From Ovis canadensis (Eukaryota > Chordata > Mammalia > Artiodactyla > Bovidae), in contig NC_091262.1 in the NCBI RefSeq assembly GCF_042477335.2, forward strand, positions 17,938,001 through 18,002,000: a DNA stretch of 64,000 nt, read 5' to 3'. The position numbers and the translations under genes are program-made. Positions 44,723 to 55,174 of the stretch are shown piece by piece. Under the pieces are notes generated by a model that searched no databases, had not been told where the DNA came from, and saw nothing but the letters and a program-made list of their open reading frames with translations. The stretch's first letter is position 1. The number at the start of each line of letters is the position of its first letter.

Positions 44723-45509
44723 GGCCTCCAGGGCCTGTGGAGGCCACTGACAATCTGTACCCCAAACCAAATATCTTGGGCCCTGATTTCAAGTGTTTCA
44801 TTTAAATACTAATTCCAAAGCCTTTCCAAGTGGCCCTAGTGGTAAAGAACCTGCCTGCCAATGCAGGAGATGCAAGAAACGCAGGTTCAATTCCTGGCTT
44901 GGGAAGATCCCCTGGAGCAGGAAAAGGCAAGCCACTCCAGTATTCTTGCCTAGAAAACTCCATGGACAGAGGAACCTGGCAGGCTACAGTCCATGGAGCC
45001 GCAGAGAATCAGACTGTGCAACTGAACACGCATGGTTTTCCAAAGCCTTTTTCCCTGGGAAGCCGGCGGCACAATGGCAGCTGTCTTCTGCGAATCCCCG
45101 TGGCTTAGAACAAGGTCCCCTCCCCCAACTTCCCCATCTCTTCGATGAATTACACTATCATAAAGATGATTACTACCTCTTCTAGACAAGGCAATGTGGC
45201 CTGAATTATTTTGCACTGTCTGAATCCTTTGGCACTATTTGTCAGTAGATACTCAGTGAATGAAAGGATGGATGACTGAGCCACTCTTTCATTATAAATG
45301 AGTGAAATAGCAAGGAAAACATCCTTGCATAGCTACCCCTACCTCCCCCTCCCCTACCTCTTTGACTAAGTCTGGCTCTGAAAATCTAACTGCTGCTCCT
45401 TGGCATGTAGATAATGTCTCCCTGGCTCCCGTGTCCTTGGATGGTTCACACAAGGACATTCTGCCTCCTGGGCTGAGGGCCGGTGCAGCAGCGCTGGCTG
45501 TGTACTTAC
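44723..45509. other. rest of LRRK1 intron 7 of the window
   Basis: Contains a Bov-tA SINE (44826-45032) and otherwise unique sequence. Confidence 0.8.
44826..45032 (+). mobile_element. SINE Bov-tA, plus orientation
   Basis: 'tggccctagtggtaaagaac' (head, with changes), 'caggttcaattcctggcttg' (B box) and body to 'gcaactgaacacgca'. Antisense to LRRK1. Confidence 0.87.
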
Positions 45510-45639
45510 TTCCCCAAGTAGAGCTCTGATAAGCTCTTCAGCAGGCAAACTGAGGGCGGGACTGCATCCAGGTGGTTGTCGTTCAGACAAAGGACTTCCA
45601 AAGACTCACTCAGGAAGGCGGGAAATTCGAGTACGCACA
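45510..45639 (-). CDS. LRRK1: LRRK1 exon (7 of 28): LRR
   Basis: Residues 283-325: a split Val codon, then [30 protein letters not shown], and LSELYLG. LRR cores '[11 protein letters not shown]' and 'LSELYLGNN' (the last crosses the junction). The acceptor is 'ttcttcgcag', the donor 'gtaagt'. The intron before it is the longest in the window (5.5 kb); the one after it contains the large CA minisatellite. 130 nt. Confidence 0.95.
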
Positions 45640-45754
45640 CTGCGAAGAAATGGCGAAGCAGACTGCACATTGGAGGGTGATTCTGGGTCATGACAGCATG
45701 GAGGCCAGGTGGCTGCACACACTGGTACAACCTCGAGAGGGCATTTTGACAAAT

Positions 45755-46080
45755 CTATCAGAATGAGGAGCTCATCTCACCCACCCAGGGATTCCAATTC
45801 TAGGAAACGGTCCTACGGACATCCCAGCATGTGTGGCAAAGACGTGAGAACAAGGACGCTCAGCGGCACAGTTTGCAGTGACAGAGGTAGAAGACAGCTT
45901 GTGTATCCACCCACAAGGAGTCGGTTAAACGAATAATGGGATTCTGTGCAATTATTACAACGCACAGGGTGGGTCTACAGGTATGGGTATGAAGAGATAC
46001 ACAAGAGATACTGGTAAATCAAACAAGCAAGGTGTGGAAGCAGGTATCTGAAAGCCTAAATTTGTGCACCATAAAACGTG
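45755..46080 (+). mobile_element. old L1 fragment (L1M type)
   Basis: 'ggttaaacgaataatgggat' and 'gattctgtgcaattattac' resemble the end of ORF2/3' region of old L1s, diverged. Confidence 0.55.
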
Positions 46081-46084
46081 TGCA

Positions 46085-46350
46085 GACATGGGAAACAGTC
46101 GCCCCCCACGCACTTAGATATGTTATAGGCATGTGTGCACACTTATGCATGCTATATGATGGTATGTGCACACAACACACATGCCTACACGCTTACTTCT
46201 GTTACATGAAGTTATGTGCACACACATGTTATATGCACACACACATATACCACACATGCACATTAATATGTATACGTGTTACATGTTGTTATCAGCATGT
46301 GCGTATAAACTACAAATACACACATCACACATGTTATGTGTTATACTGCA
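46085..46350. repeat. AC/AT-rich simple-sequence stretch
   Basis: Scattered (CA)n, 'catgttatatgcacacac' and 'tgttatgtg' motifs without strict period. Confidence 0.7.
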
Positions 46351-46859
46351 TGTCAGATACAAATGCAATTGCTACCACAGACGCGTGAAGCTCCGTAGTT
46401 CTCTCTGGAGAAGGAGGTCACTGGTGTAACTAACTGAGCAGGACCCTATGGGGCTTTCCCAGAACAGCCCTCCCCAACCACACGTCCTCTGCTCGTCTCT
46501 TGTCTGTAGAAAAACTGGGGCCTTCTAGGCTTCCCCAGCTCCAAAGAGTACTTTTCATCAGAGAAGCTGAGAAAGTACAGAAAGAAAGGAAAACAGCCAA
46601 GCAGGCCAAAATAATAATTCATCCATTAAACAAGTCAAGGAGCTTTAGTTCCTCCTCAAGGGCTATAGAGAATATTCTGAGCCATGAATGTTTTGAGCTG
46701 TTTTGCAGAGTCTGAGACCCCCGTCAGGTGGAAGCAGTTAACTGCGTGCTGTCCACAAGAACATAGACCCCAGACCGCTCAGAACCAGAAAGTTGACGCT
46801 GACTCCCGACTGCCTCACCACCAATCAGTCAGGTGAATGTCCGTGAGCTGCTCCCACCC

Positions 46860-47350
46860 CCACAATCCCCCTCCCTCACCGTCTTTAGAAACCTTTCCCT
46901 GAAAGCCTTTGGGGAGTTCAAGCCGGTGAGCACTGGCTGCCTGGACAGCTTGCTTGCCTAGACTACTACTACTACTACTACTAAGTTGCTTCAGTCGTGT
47001 CCGACTCTATGCGACCCCAGAGACAGCAGCCCACCAGGCTCCCCCGTCCCTGGGATTCTCCAGGCAAGAACACTGGAGTGGGTTGCCATTTCCTTCTCCA
47101 ATGCATGAAAGTAAAAAGTGAAAGTGAAGTTGCTCAGTCGTGTCTGACTCTTAGCGACCCCATGGACTGCAGCCCACCAGGCTCCTCCATCCATGGGATT
47201 TCCCAGGCAAGAGTACTGGAGTGGGGTGCCATTGCCTTCTCCGGCTTGCCTAGACAAGCACCTGCAATAAACGCACTTGCCTTCACCACGACCCAGTGTA
47301 GCTACATGGTCTTTACTGGACATGGGTGAGTGGACCCGAGTTCGGTCTGG
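46860..47350 (+). mobile_element. LTR-like sequence split by a SINE
   Basis: Both sides of the SINE look like one retroviral LTR: left part 'gaaacctttccctgaaagcc', right part with AATAAA at 47266-47271 and the U5-like 'gacccagtgtagctacatgg', then 'gtggacccgagttcggtctg'. Family not certain (ERV1-type by general look). No viral genes seen. Confidence 0.5.
46964..47243 (-). mobile_element. SINE Bov-tA2-like with (ACT)n tail and 12-bp target duplication
   Basis: 280 bases between perfect copies of gcttgcctagac (46952-46963 and 47244-47255). The (ACT)n run at 46962-46982 is the tail of the element read on the plus strand. Two related bodies are joined ('gtgtccgactctatgcgacc' and 'cgtgtctgactcttagcgac'), the usual form of this subfamily. 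Confidence 0.93.
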
Positions 47351-49269
47351 TAACACTGGAAGACTGAATATCCACTCCACACCCTTGGGTGCAGTTCAGA
47401 AATTCTGTTTACCATATATTAATGCATATATTACTTCTTCAATTGAAAAAAAGCCAGTTAACTGAAAAAATAATAATGTGGACTTGGTTTTTATGCTTCC
47501 TAGGAACAAGTCAACTCTCTAGTACATTTAAGTGATTTCAGTAATTATGCTGGTTTTGAGGTTCCTATTAAAATTACATCAAATTTGCTGTTTCTACCGC
47601 ACCAGAGTGTGTGAGTTGAGAAAGAATGTGGGGAAAGCTTGGAAACTGATAGGAATCAGAGGGTCAGATTGCAACAGAATCTCTGAAGCGCCTTCTCCTC
47701 TCTCCTGAGGCAGGGAGAATGGGGGCAGGTGAGCACCCCCCTGAGGATCCCTTTCAGCTCAAATTCAAGATAAAACAACTGCCTCAAAGCCCTCTCAGCC
47801 AGGTCTCTGCCAGACACACAAGATAGAGAAGCTGGAATTCTTTTGTGGGGCTGAAACGATGCCTCCGCCCTGGATCACAGCTCCTCCCTTAACTCTGGCT
47901 TTTCTTCACACATGTAGATGCAGTCTCAATGGTAACAGGGTAACCTGGCATCAGAGAATGTTCTGTGAGAGACGATAACAGGATACTGATATTGACGCCT
48001 AGATAATTTGCCCAGCTAGTAACATATGAATGGGACTCAACACAGTGGCCTCTACAGAAATAAATGTGCAACAGATTCTTAAGGACAGCTTTGTACTAAT
48101 CCTTGTTCTATAAGAAAAATATTCAAAAAATGTTGTTTTTTTTTAAATGAAAAAGAATGATCAACTTCACCCTGCCCTAATTTGCATGGAAAAAAAACTT
48201 CAAGAAAGACCCACTTTCTTCCCAGAGAACACGTTCTGAACACATGGCCTCTGTAGTTTCCATATTTAGTTTCACCTTGGTGTTTAAGAAGCCTCTTTAA
48301 GAAACAGACAGATGGAATAAGGGACTTGTCCTCTAAACAGAGACAACACCTGTCACAGACCTCTTGGCCCAGGATGGAAACCCTGAAAACCGGGCTGGGC
48401 AGAGAGCACAGCTTGAGGTATTTATGAACTGTAATTACTTATTCATACGTTATTTATGACTCAGCTGGTATGAATTTTACTGTAAAAATGGCCATCCAAA
48501 TTATTTTTGGACAAGACCACTGCGCCAATGTGACTACTTGAATGTACATAAATCTACTTGGAGTTTTCTATCCATCTGCAAACAAGTAGAGATGATGCCT
48601 TACGCCAGGTCAACAGCCCGAGAGAACAACCCTCCTAGGAAAAGCGTCTCTCCCTTTCACCCAGGCACGGGCCTTAACTCTCTAGATAAAATCGACAAAA
48701 TCACAGGGCTCTTGTTGCGTGCAGACAGCTCAGCACTCCCACCCCTGCCAGGGAGCCTCCGGAGGGGTGGGTCCTCCCCCACTGCAGCCACGCCCCTGCT
48801 GGCCACCGCGGGGCCACTTTTCAGGGCACGGTGCGTGTTTCTGCCCCGCTGGGCCCTGTGTGCCTCTGGTCTTGCACTCTGGTGGTTTCATGAAAAAGCG
48901 GCTGGTCCCCCAGGGAGTGCTGGCCCACCTCCTAAGGCGCCAGCATGGTCTGCCTTTCTGGACTAGAGACACCATTCTAGTCCACTCCAACCCCCTGGGC
49001 TTGGCCTGCCGCAGTGGGAGTGCAGCTGAGGTCCACCAGCAGCCCTTCTCCTGCCTGTCAGCCTGTTTGGGCTTCCATGAGACAAAAAATGCTTGCTTTT
49101 CCTTCCTTCCAAGTGAAATCCTCAGGTCTGGACTCAATTTCCAAAGTCCTAAGGCTCTTTGTTTTGAAAAGGATCAGTTATGAAATTCCAAGTTGCATTT
49201 CCCTAGTAGCGAGGTTCGAGGCCTTTCTGTTTCTTCCTGGGCCATCTGGACTTCCTTTCCTGTGAACTG

Positions 49270-49880
49270 TTTATATCCATTGCCCAGTTTCTGCCTATTG
49301 GGTTGACTTTTAAAAAAAGTCAATTTGTAAGCCGTCTTTGTATATTAGGGACTTAAGCCAGTTTATGTTGCAACAATTTTTGCTACAAATATTTCCTCTT
49401 GGTCTGTTTGCATTATGACTTTGCTTACGATGCCTTTTATTGAACAAAGTTTTCCCATTTTTTACAATGCTAAAGATTTTGCTTTTAAAAAAATTACTCT
49501 TGGATTTCCCACCTCGCTTTTAAAGATCTGCCTACACACAAATTATATATTTATGCTCTTAAATGTTATTTTCTTTTTTCTTTTATGCGTCAAGCTGACA
49601 TCTGCATGGAGATATTTGTAACTCATGTCAGGTGGGCACCTAGCGCTGTGTTTTCCCTTTCAGCTGGACAAGCAGTTATATCAGCACTATTTATTAAAAC
49701 AATAAGACATTCTTTTTCCCACTGAATTGAAATGCCACTTGCGTCATACTAAATTCCTATTTTTGGACTCTTCTCTGTTCCACTATGATACATTCTTTTT
49801 TCAATCATATATAATCATCAAAAAAGGGCAACAGATAGGCCGACTGTTTAGTTCACCTCCTGTAAATGTGTCTTGGCCTC
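49270..49880. mobile_element. probable old L1 3' sequence
   Basis: 'ctacaaatatttcctcttgg' and 'gccttttattgaacaaagtt' followed by T-rich sequence look like diverged L1 3' parts. Orientation and family not certain. Confidence 0.35.
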
Positions 49881-50439
49881 TGTGGCATTGCTTATTCCCT
49901 ACCTGACACCACCTACACTTAAAAAGCAGTTGTCAATATAGATCAATCAAGCTGAAGAAAAAAGTTATATTACACCTAAAATAACCTAAATATCGGTTCC
50001 ATTGGACAGTATCCACAGGGATATATATGTGAGTGTTGATGGCTTTAGAATTCCTGACTTTCAGATTAAAAAAGAGGGCTGGTGATTGAATGAGAGGGAC
50101 AAGCCCACACCTCTCACTGTACCTTACAGAAATGAGGAGCTAAAAGAACTTTTTTCCTAGAAATGTTCTCTGCTGAACCGGCCTTGTCATGTGGCCAGTC
50201 CCAACCCTCTAGAAAAGGTTCTGTTCCTGACGAGTCTGGAGGAAGACCTTGAGCTCCTCTATAGTCTCAGTGCAGCCAGGACAGCCTGCAGGACCCAGGA
50301 CCATGGTGTGTCTACACGTGCCTCACAGGAAGCCATGATGTGGAGGAAGGATACTGCTGCCCCCAGGCCCAGGGCCGATGCTCACGGTGCTGGCCTGGCT
50401 CTCCTGCTCAACAGTCCCTGCCCACATCAGTTAGCCCTG

Positions 50440-50795
50440 TGCTCAGACTGAATGGGGCCCCTCACATCCGTGAGTGGGGGCCCTGACCCCCAGGGTGATG
50501 GCATTAGGAGACGAAGTCTTTGGAAGGTGACCAAGTTTAGATGAGCTCACGAGGGTGGGCCCACGATGGTGTTACTGTCCTTATAAGAAGACATCAGTGG
50601 GCTCTCTCTGCCGTAGGAGGACAAAGCAAGAAGGCAGCTGTCTGCAGGCCAGAAGAGGGCCTTCACCAGAAACTCACTGTGCACCCTGACCTTGGACTTC
50701 CAGCCTCCAAAACAGAGAAAATATATTTCTGTTGGTTAAGCCACCCAGTCAGTGGTGCTTTGCTATGGAAGCCTGAATTGAAGACACTCCGGGAG
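50440..50795 (+). mobile_element. MaLR-type LTR (ERVL-MaLR), old
   Basis: 'ggtgatggcattaggagacg', 'tcacgagggtgggcccacga', 'tccttataagaagacatcag' and 'tggttaagccacccagtcag' in this order match MST/MLT-like LTRs from memory. Solo LTR, no coding part. Confidence 0.65.
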
Positions 50796-51136
50796 GCTCA
50801 ATTTCCTCATTGGCAATATGGAAAATCATAACCCACATCATGTTGTGGTGGTTACAGAGAGACTGACGCATGCAAGATATCTAAGGCAGTTCTCACAGGG
50901 CAGGCCATCCACACACGGGAGCTGCTGGACTTACTGGGCTACAAACAGGAAAGGGGGCTTCGGGACAAAGATTGGCCATCTGTGGGACACGAGCCACGGG
51001 CACAGTCAGGAGCCCGAATCAAGCACCGGCGTCTCTGGCATTCCACCGGCACCGCAGGCAAGAGGCCACCGGAGCCGTCTCCCTGCAGGGCCCCCCCTCC
51101 CCGAGCCGTCTCACCTCCCGGCGGCCACACACACAC

Positions 51137-51213
51137 CTGCCTCCGTCCCCGAACGCTGGCGGCCTCTGGTGGTGAAAAAGGAAATGCGCTTTGTTTTAAG
51201 GATGTCTTCGTTT
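51137..51213 (-). CDS. LRRK1: LRRK1 exon (6 of 28): basic loop inserted in the LRRs
   Basis: Residues 257-282 (NEDILKTKRISFF, then TTRGRQRSGTEA), a basic stretch that matches the same insert of human LRRK1 (from memory) and is not itself an LRR. Only 77 nt. The acceptor is 'cccctacag'. The donor is the start of a GT microsatellite, G|gtgtgtgtgtgg, so several GT dinucleotides lie in a row. The chosen GT is the one that joins in frame to the next exon. Confidence 0.93.
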
Positions 51214-52200
51214 CTGTAGGGGAGAAACGTCCAGGTTTGAGGAAAGCATGGCAAAGACATTTCTTCTCGGGCTGTGACTATGCAATGGCATGCAGAAAGA
51301 AGGGAGAAAACACCCCCAGCAGGGCGTCGGTGCCCCTGCGGCCGATGTGTAAGCGTGGACAGCCACTGTCTGATAACTACACCAGTTGTGCTCACAAGTC
51401 TTTGGGGGGGGGGGGGAAACAAGCAGAGAAGGTGACTGGCGGTTTCCACCCCTGAGCTTTTCCGTCTCAGGCAGGGCAAGCCTGGCAGGAAGGCCCACTC
51501 CAGGGGCTGCTGCTTTTCTCTTAACCGGGGGAGCTCTCCTAGAGGGGTAAGTCCCACTGAGATGCCGCAGCGGTGGCCCTCAGCCAGTGAACTAAGGAAG
51601 CTGGTCTTCCTGAGGAGACCTTGGAGGGTACATTTTATTCAGTCTACACATATTGGCTAGTGACTGGCAATTTGAACAGAAGGACAACTGAGGCCGATGC
51701 AGGGAGAGTCTCCAGGAGTCTTTAAAGATTGGCAACTGCAGGATATTGTGCTGGGCTGAATTGTGTCCCTCCCGCTCACATGTTGAAGTCCTAACCTCCA
51801 GCATCTGAGAATGTGAGGTATTTGGAGACACAGCCTTTAAGCAGGTTATCCAGTTAAGATGAGGTCATGAACGTGGGCCTGGATCCAGTCTGCCTGGTGT
51901 CCTTACAAAAGAGGCGATCAGGACACAGACGGCACGGGGGAGACTGACCACATCAGGACACGAGGTCAGCTGTCTGCGTGCCGAGGAGAGGCCCCGGGAG
52001 AAACTGACCCTGCCACCACCTCCCTCTCAGGCTTCCAGCTTCCAGAACTGGGGGAGATCCATGCCTATCGTTTCAGCCGCCCGGTCAACAGCACTTTGCC
52101 GTGGTCGTTCAGCCAGCCCGCATGGATGCCATCCCACAGGTCTGTGACTGGGCTCACACATACACTGGAGAGCTCACCGGGGACAGAGACCCCTGCTTAC
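51214..52200. other. LRRK1 intron 5 of the window
   Basis: 1.0 kb. It contains a run of 13-14 G (51404-51417), C on the transcribed RNA, and a second MaLR-like LTR (51745-52110). Confidence 0.8.
51745..52110 (+). mobile_element. MaLR-like LTR, old
   Basis: 'gggctgaattgtgtccctcc', 'cacatgttgaagtcctaacc', 'gtatttggagacacagcc' and 'tgtccttacaaaagaggcga' in order. Same class as the copy at 50440, but from another subfamily. Confidence 0.6.
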
Positions 52201-52313
52201 TTGCCAAAGTGATTTCTGGAGAGATCCAGGGTTTTGAGCTGCCTGCAGGTCCACTTCTCTTGAGGTGGGAGTGCCACCAGCTGGTTTCCCTGCAACTTCA
52301 AGAACATGAGGGC
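52201..52313 (-). CDS. LRRK1: LRRK1 exon (5 of 28): LRR
   Basis: Residues 220-256, from [12 protein letters not shown] to LSRNHFG, then AA of a split Lys codon. The LRR cores are '[11 protein letters not shown]' and '[11 protein letters not shown]'. The acceptor has a good pyrimidine tract ending 'tgccccag'; the donor is 'gtaagc'. 113 nt. Confidence 0.96.
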
Positions 52314-52807
52314 CTGGGGCAGAGGGAGAGAGGGCAAAGCTGACGTCAGATACCACAGGGGCAGGGGAACAGAAGGGAAACCAAACGGCTATAACCAATT
52401 CACTCTCACAGGGATTCCAACAGTGAGGGCCCTCACAGAGTCTTCACACTCCTGACATCACAGCAGTAAGGGCAAATGGGACAGTTAGTAGACCCTTCCC
52501 TTCGGATCATGGCAAGGCGATTATTCCAGAATAAAAGGAATGAACTGACGCTTCTTAGAAGCGACGATTACTGTGGACCCATCCTAGGAACAGCAGAAGA
52601 GTCTGAGGCTCTGGAGGCCACAGTGCCAGCACAAGAACGGTGGGCAGAGCGTGATGGCTCCCTGGGCTGGCCCAGTGACACCCTGGACAGGGGTCGGGTA
52701 GCAGCAGCAACACCGAGGGTGACTGCCTGGGTCACAGAACCTCTGCCAGCTTGACATGGACTCCTCCGGGGTGATGGAGAGTTCCCCACCCTGGCCTGGC
52801 TTTAAGT

Positions 52808-52960
52808 ACCAAGTGGTGACTAGGCCTCATGCTGTGCTTTCAGAGGTTCCCACTGGGCACCAAGCGGTGAATAGGATCCATGCTGCACTTTCAGAGGTTC
52901 CCACTGGGCACCAAGCGGTGAATAGGACCCATGCTCTTCCTTCAGAGGTTCCCACCAGAG
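52808..52960. repeat. 51-bp tandem repeat, three copies
   Basis: Copies start with accaag at 52808, 52859 and 52910. The first is the most diverged, the third changes in its last part. Because 51 is a multiple of three, open frames run through it on both strands, but it lies inside an intron. Confidence 0.93.
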
Positions 52961-53278
52961 CAGGAAAGACAGACAGGTCTGGGAATAGCCCTGCTGGGAC
53001 ACACAGCCAGGGCGCTGGTACAGGGCATTTCCTGATTTCACGCCCAGCAATTCCAGTTCTTCCGCTTCCGGGCAGGGAGCAGGGACACGACGGCAGTGCC
53101 GCCCGAGCCTCATGTGCCAGCCGGGAAGGAACAGAGCCACAGAAGGTCCAAGGGGCTGTGCTTACTGTCAACATTAAAGAAAATTCTGGAAATAAAAACC
53201 CATCATCCCCCTTCCTCCCAGAGCTGTTGTCATTTTGCACATTTCCTCTAAATCTTTGCACACAACCATGCATGTCTT

Positions 53279-53434
53279 CGGAGAAGGCAATGGCACCCCG
53301 CTCCAGTACTCTTGCCTGGAAAATCCCATGGACGGAGGAGTCTGGTGGGCTGCAGTCCATGGGGTCACTGAGAGTTGGACACGACTCAGTGACTTCACTT
53401 TCACTTTTCACTTTCATGCACTGGAGAAGGAAAT
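53279..53434 (+). mobile_element. Bov-tA SINE body without tRNA head
   Basis: From 'ggagaaggcaatggcacccc' to 'cactttcatgcactggagaa'. The tRNA head is missing, as in the bodies of Bov-tA2. It ends about 22 bases from the exon at 53457. Confidence 0.87.
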
Positions 53435-53456
53435 AAGGTGCTATTACTTGACTTAC

Positions 53457-53594
53457 ATCAAGCTGGAAAAGTCCCAGGGGAACTTCTTTCAGTGCGTTTT
53501 CTGAGAAGTCTACATCCTTCAGGTGGTTCTTCCAAAACACAGCCATTTTGTCTGGTAGAAACTCCAGGGCATTTTTGGATGCTTTGCAACATTT
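53457..53594 (-). CDS. LRRK1: LRRK1 exon (4 of 28): LRR
   Basis: Residues 174-219, from [14 protein letters not shown] to GLFQLD, phase 0 at both ends. It holds the LRR core '[11 protein letters not shown]'. The acceptor is 'catactcgtag' and the donor is a strong 'gtaagt'. A Bov-tA SINE body ends only about 22 bases into the following intron. Skipping this 138-nt exon would keep the frame and remove about two LRRs. Confidence 0.96.
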
Positions 53595-53749
53595 CTACGA
53601 GTATGAAAATAAAGAGAATTAATCAGCTTTTTAAAGGCCGGGGTTTCTATGAGAAAGACTTTCCAAATTTAATGTTAAAAATAAGACCATTACAAAAACC
53701 TCTGTAATAAATACAATTCAGCTAATTAAGAGGCTACAGACTATTCCTG

Positions 53750-53890
53750 GGCATCCCTAGTGGCTCAGCGATAAAGAACCCACTCCAATATTCTTGCCAG
53801 GAAGTCTTCATGGACAGAAGAGCCTGGTGGGCTACAGTTCATGGGATCGAAAAGAGTCAGACTCGACCGAAGCAACTGAGCACATACGTA
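53750..53890 (+). mobile_element. SINE Bov-tA with internal deletion
   Basis: The head 'tccctagtggctcagcgata' jumps at 'aagaacccactccaatattc', so the B box and about 70 bases are lost; the body then continues to 'cagactcgaccgaagcaac'. Confidence 0.85.
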
Positions 53891-54102
53891 TGCAGACTAT
53901 CCTGCCCTGTTTTCCTGTCCTTGCTCCAGGGAACAGGTGGGAAAGTTTTCCTGGGGAGACCAAGGTGGCTCGTGGTCTTTTCCCTTCCCCCAGGATGCCT
54001 GGCCCATTGTCCTTGAAAATAATGGGACAATTCAGGACAGTGTTCTGAAGAGGAGCCTACACCCCACACACATATATATTTAAACTAGAAATATTAATAT
54101 TC

Positions 54103-54317
54103 AGTTCAGTTCAGTCGCTCAGTCGTGTCTGACTCTTTGCGACCCCATGAATCGCAGCACGCCAGGCCTCCCTGTCCATCACCAACTCCCGGAGTTCACT
54201 CAGACTCACGTCCATCGAGTCAGTGATGCCATCCAGCCATCTCATCCTCTGTCGTCCCCTTCTCCTCCTGCCCCCAATCCCTCCCAGCATCAGAGTCTTT
54301 TCCAATGAGTCAACTTT
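54103..54317 (-). mobile_element. BovB 3' end, strongly 5'-truncated
   Basis: Plus strand starts 'cagttcagttcagtcgctca' and ends at 'tccaatgagtcaac', the 3'-most 215 bases of BovB in minus orientation. Little diverged, so young. Confidence 0.88.
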
Positions 54318-54787
54318 AGGAATGGAGAATTTCCATATTTGCTGTTAAAAATAACAGCAAGAAAACACAACTATACTTTATGCTGGTCCATCCATTTTAA
54401 CAGGCAAACTTGCCAAGAAACAAAACCACCATTTGAAGGGGAGTGCTATGCGTGCAGACTATGCCTTCTCTCCTTCATTCTTATTCTATGGCTGTCCTAA
54501 GGGAATGGCCTCACGTTTTTGGACAGAACTCAACCCCGGCCATTCCATTTCCAAGCTGTAGCTGTGGAAAGTCTCGTAGGTGCTATGGTGCCAATCTCAA
54601 ACCCAAAGCTGGGGGGTCTGGCTTTCAGGTGAGTTACCCGCCTGAGACCCTCAGCTGCAAGATGCCGAGTGACAGACACGCTCATCTATAACACGGTGCA
54701 ACTCTGCACACCGAGGGGAGGAGCACGGTGCACCCTCAGCTCTGCGGGACTGACCGCTCCCTTCACGGTTTCTGGCAAGTTACTAAC

Positions 54788-54951
54788 CAAAGGGCAAGCC
54801 CAGGCATCTGGAAATGCCTTCAGGTTATTTCTGGAGACGTTTAGACAACTGAGCGATTTGAAAGAATGAAGGAAAAGTGCAGGGAGTTCTGTCAGTTTGT
54901 TGTCAGAAACATCGAGCTCCTGTAGCTTCCGTAAACCAATCCAGTTCGTGG
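54788..54951 (-). CDS. LRRK1: LRRK1 exon (3 of 28): LRR
   Basis: Residues 119-173, starting with a split Ala codon (G|CC) followed by TNWIGLRKL. Two LRR cores are plain: '[11 protein letters not shown]' and '[11 protein letters not shown]'. It ends 'AWACPL' in phase 0. The donor is 'gttagt', which has T at +3 and is weaker than consensus; the acceptor is 'tctcctag'. 164 nt. Confidence 0.95.
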
Positions 54952-55046
54952 CTAGGAGAAAATAAGAGAGGACGAATTGGTAAAAAAAATATCCCAGTCA
55001 AGAAGAAAATGACAAAGTATATCAGGTTACTGATGATGAAACATAC

Positions 55047-55174
55047 CACTCTCTTCCTCAAACAATTTTTCCAAATAGTTTTTTGAAGCCGTCAGTTTTT
55101 GAAGTTTCGAGAGATGCAGGAATCCTGGTGGGAGGTGGGACAGCTTGTTGCTGGAAATGTCAATTTCCAGTAGC
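55047..55174 (-). CDS. LRRK1: LRRK1 exon (2 of 28): LRR
   Basis: Residues 76-118. The split Arg codon AG|G joins it to the previous exon. It carries the repeat cores '[11 protein letters not shown]' and '[11 protein letters not shown]', with the spacing usual for LRRs, and ends 'KLFEEES'. The acceptor is 'caactacag' and the donor 'gtatgt'. The following intron is only 95 nt, the shortest in the window. 128 nt. Confidence 0.96.

Larger units (their letters stand above)
45640..51136. other. LRRK1 intron 6 of the window, the largest
   Basis: 5.5 kb. In order: an old L1 fragment (45755-46080), an AC/AT-rich stretch (46085-46350), an LTR-like piece with a nested SINE (46860-47350), probable old L1 3' sequence (49270-49880), and a MaLR-type LTR (50440-50795). 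No exon seen. Confidence 0.8.
52314..53456. other. LRRK1 intron 4 of the window
   Basis: 1.1 kb with a three-copy 51-bp tandem repeat (52808-52960) and a Bov-tA body (53279-53434) close to the donor. Confidence 0.85.
53595..54787. other. LRRK1 intron 3 of the window
   Basis: 1.2 kb with an internally deleted Bov-tA (53750-53890) and a BovB 3' end (54103-54317). Confidence 0.85.

Noticed and set aside
43931..44812. Long plus-strand open frames (260-293 codons) of Thr-His/Gly-Arg repeats, and minus-strand Cys-Val frames up to 322 codons
   Set aside because: All frames run through the CA minisatellite; they are by-products of a repeat without frequent stops, and the interval lies in a LRRK1 intron.
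52756..53436. 226-codon plus-strand frame
   Set aside because: Built from the 51-bp tandem repeat and a SINE; antisense to LRRK1.
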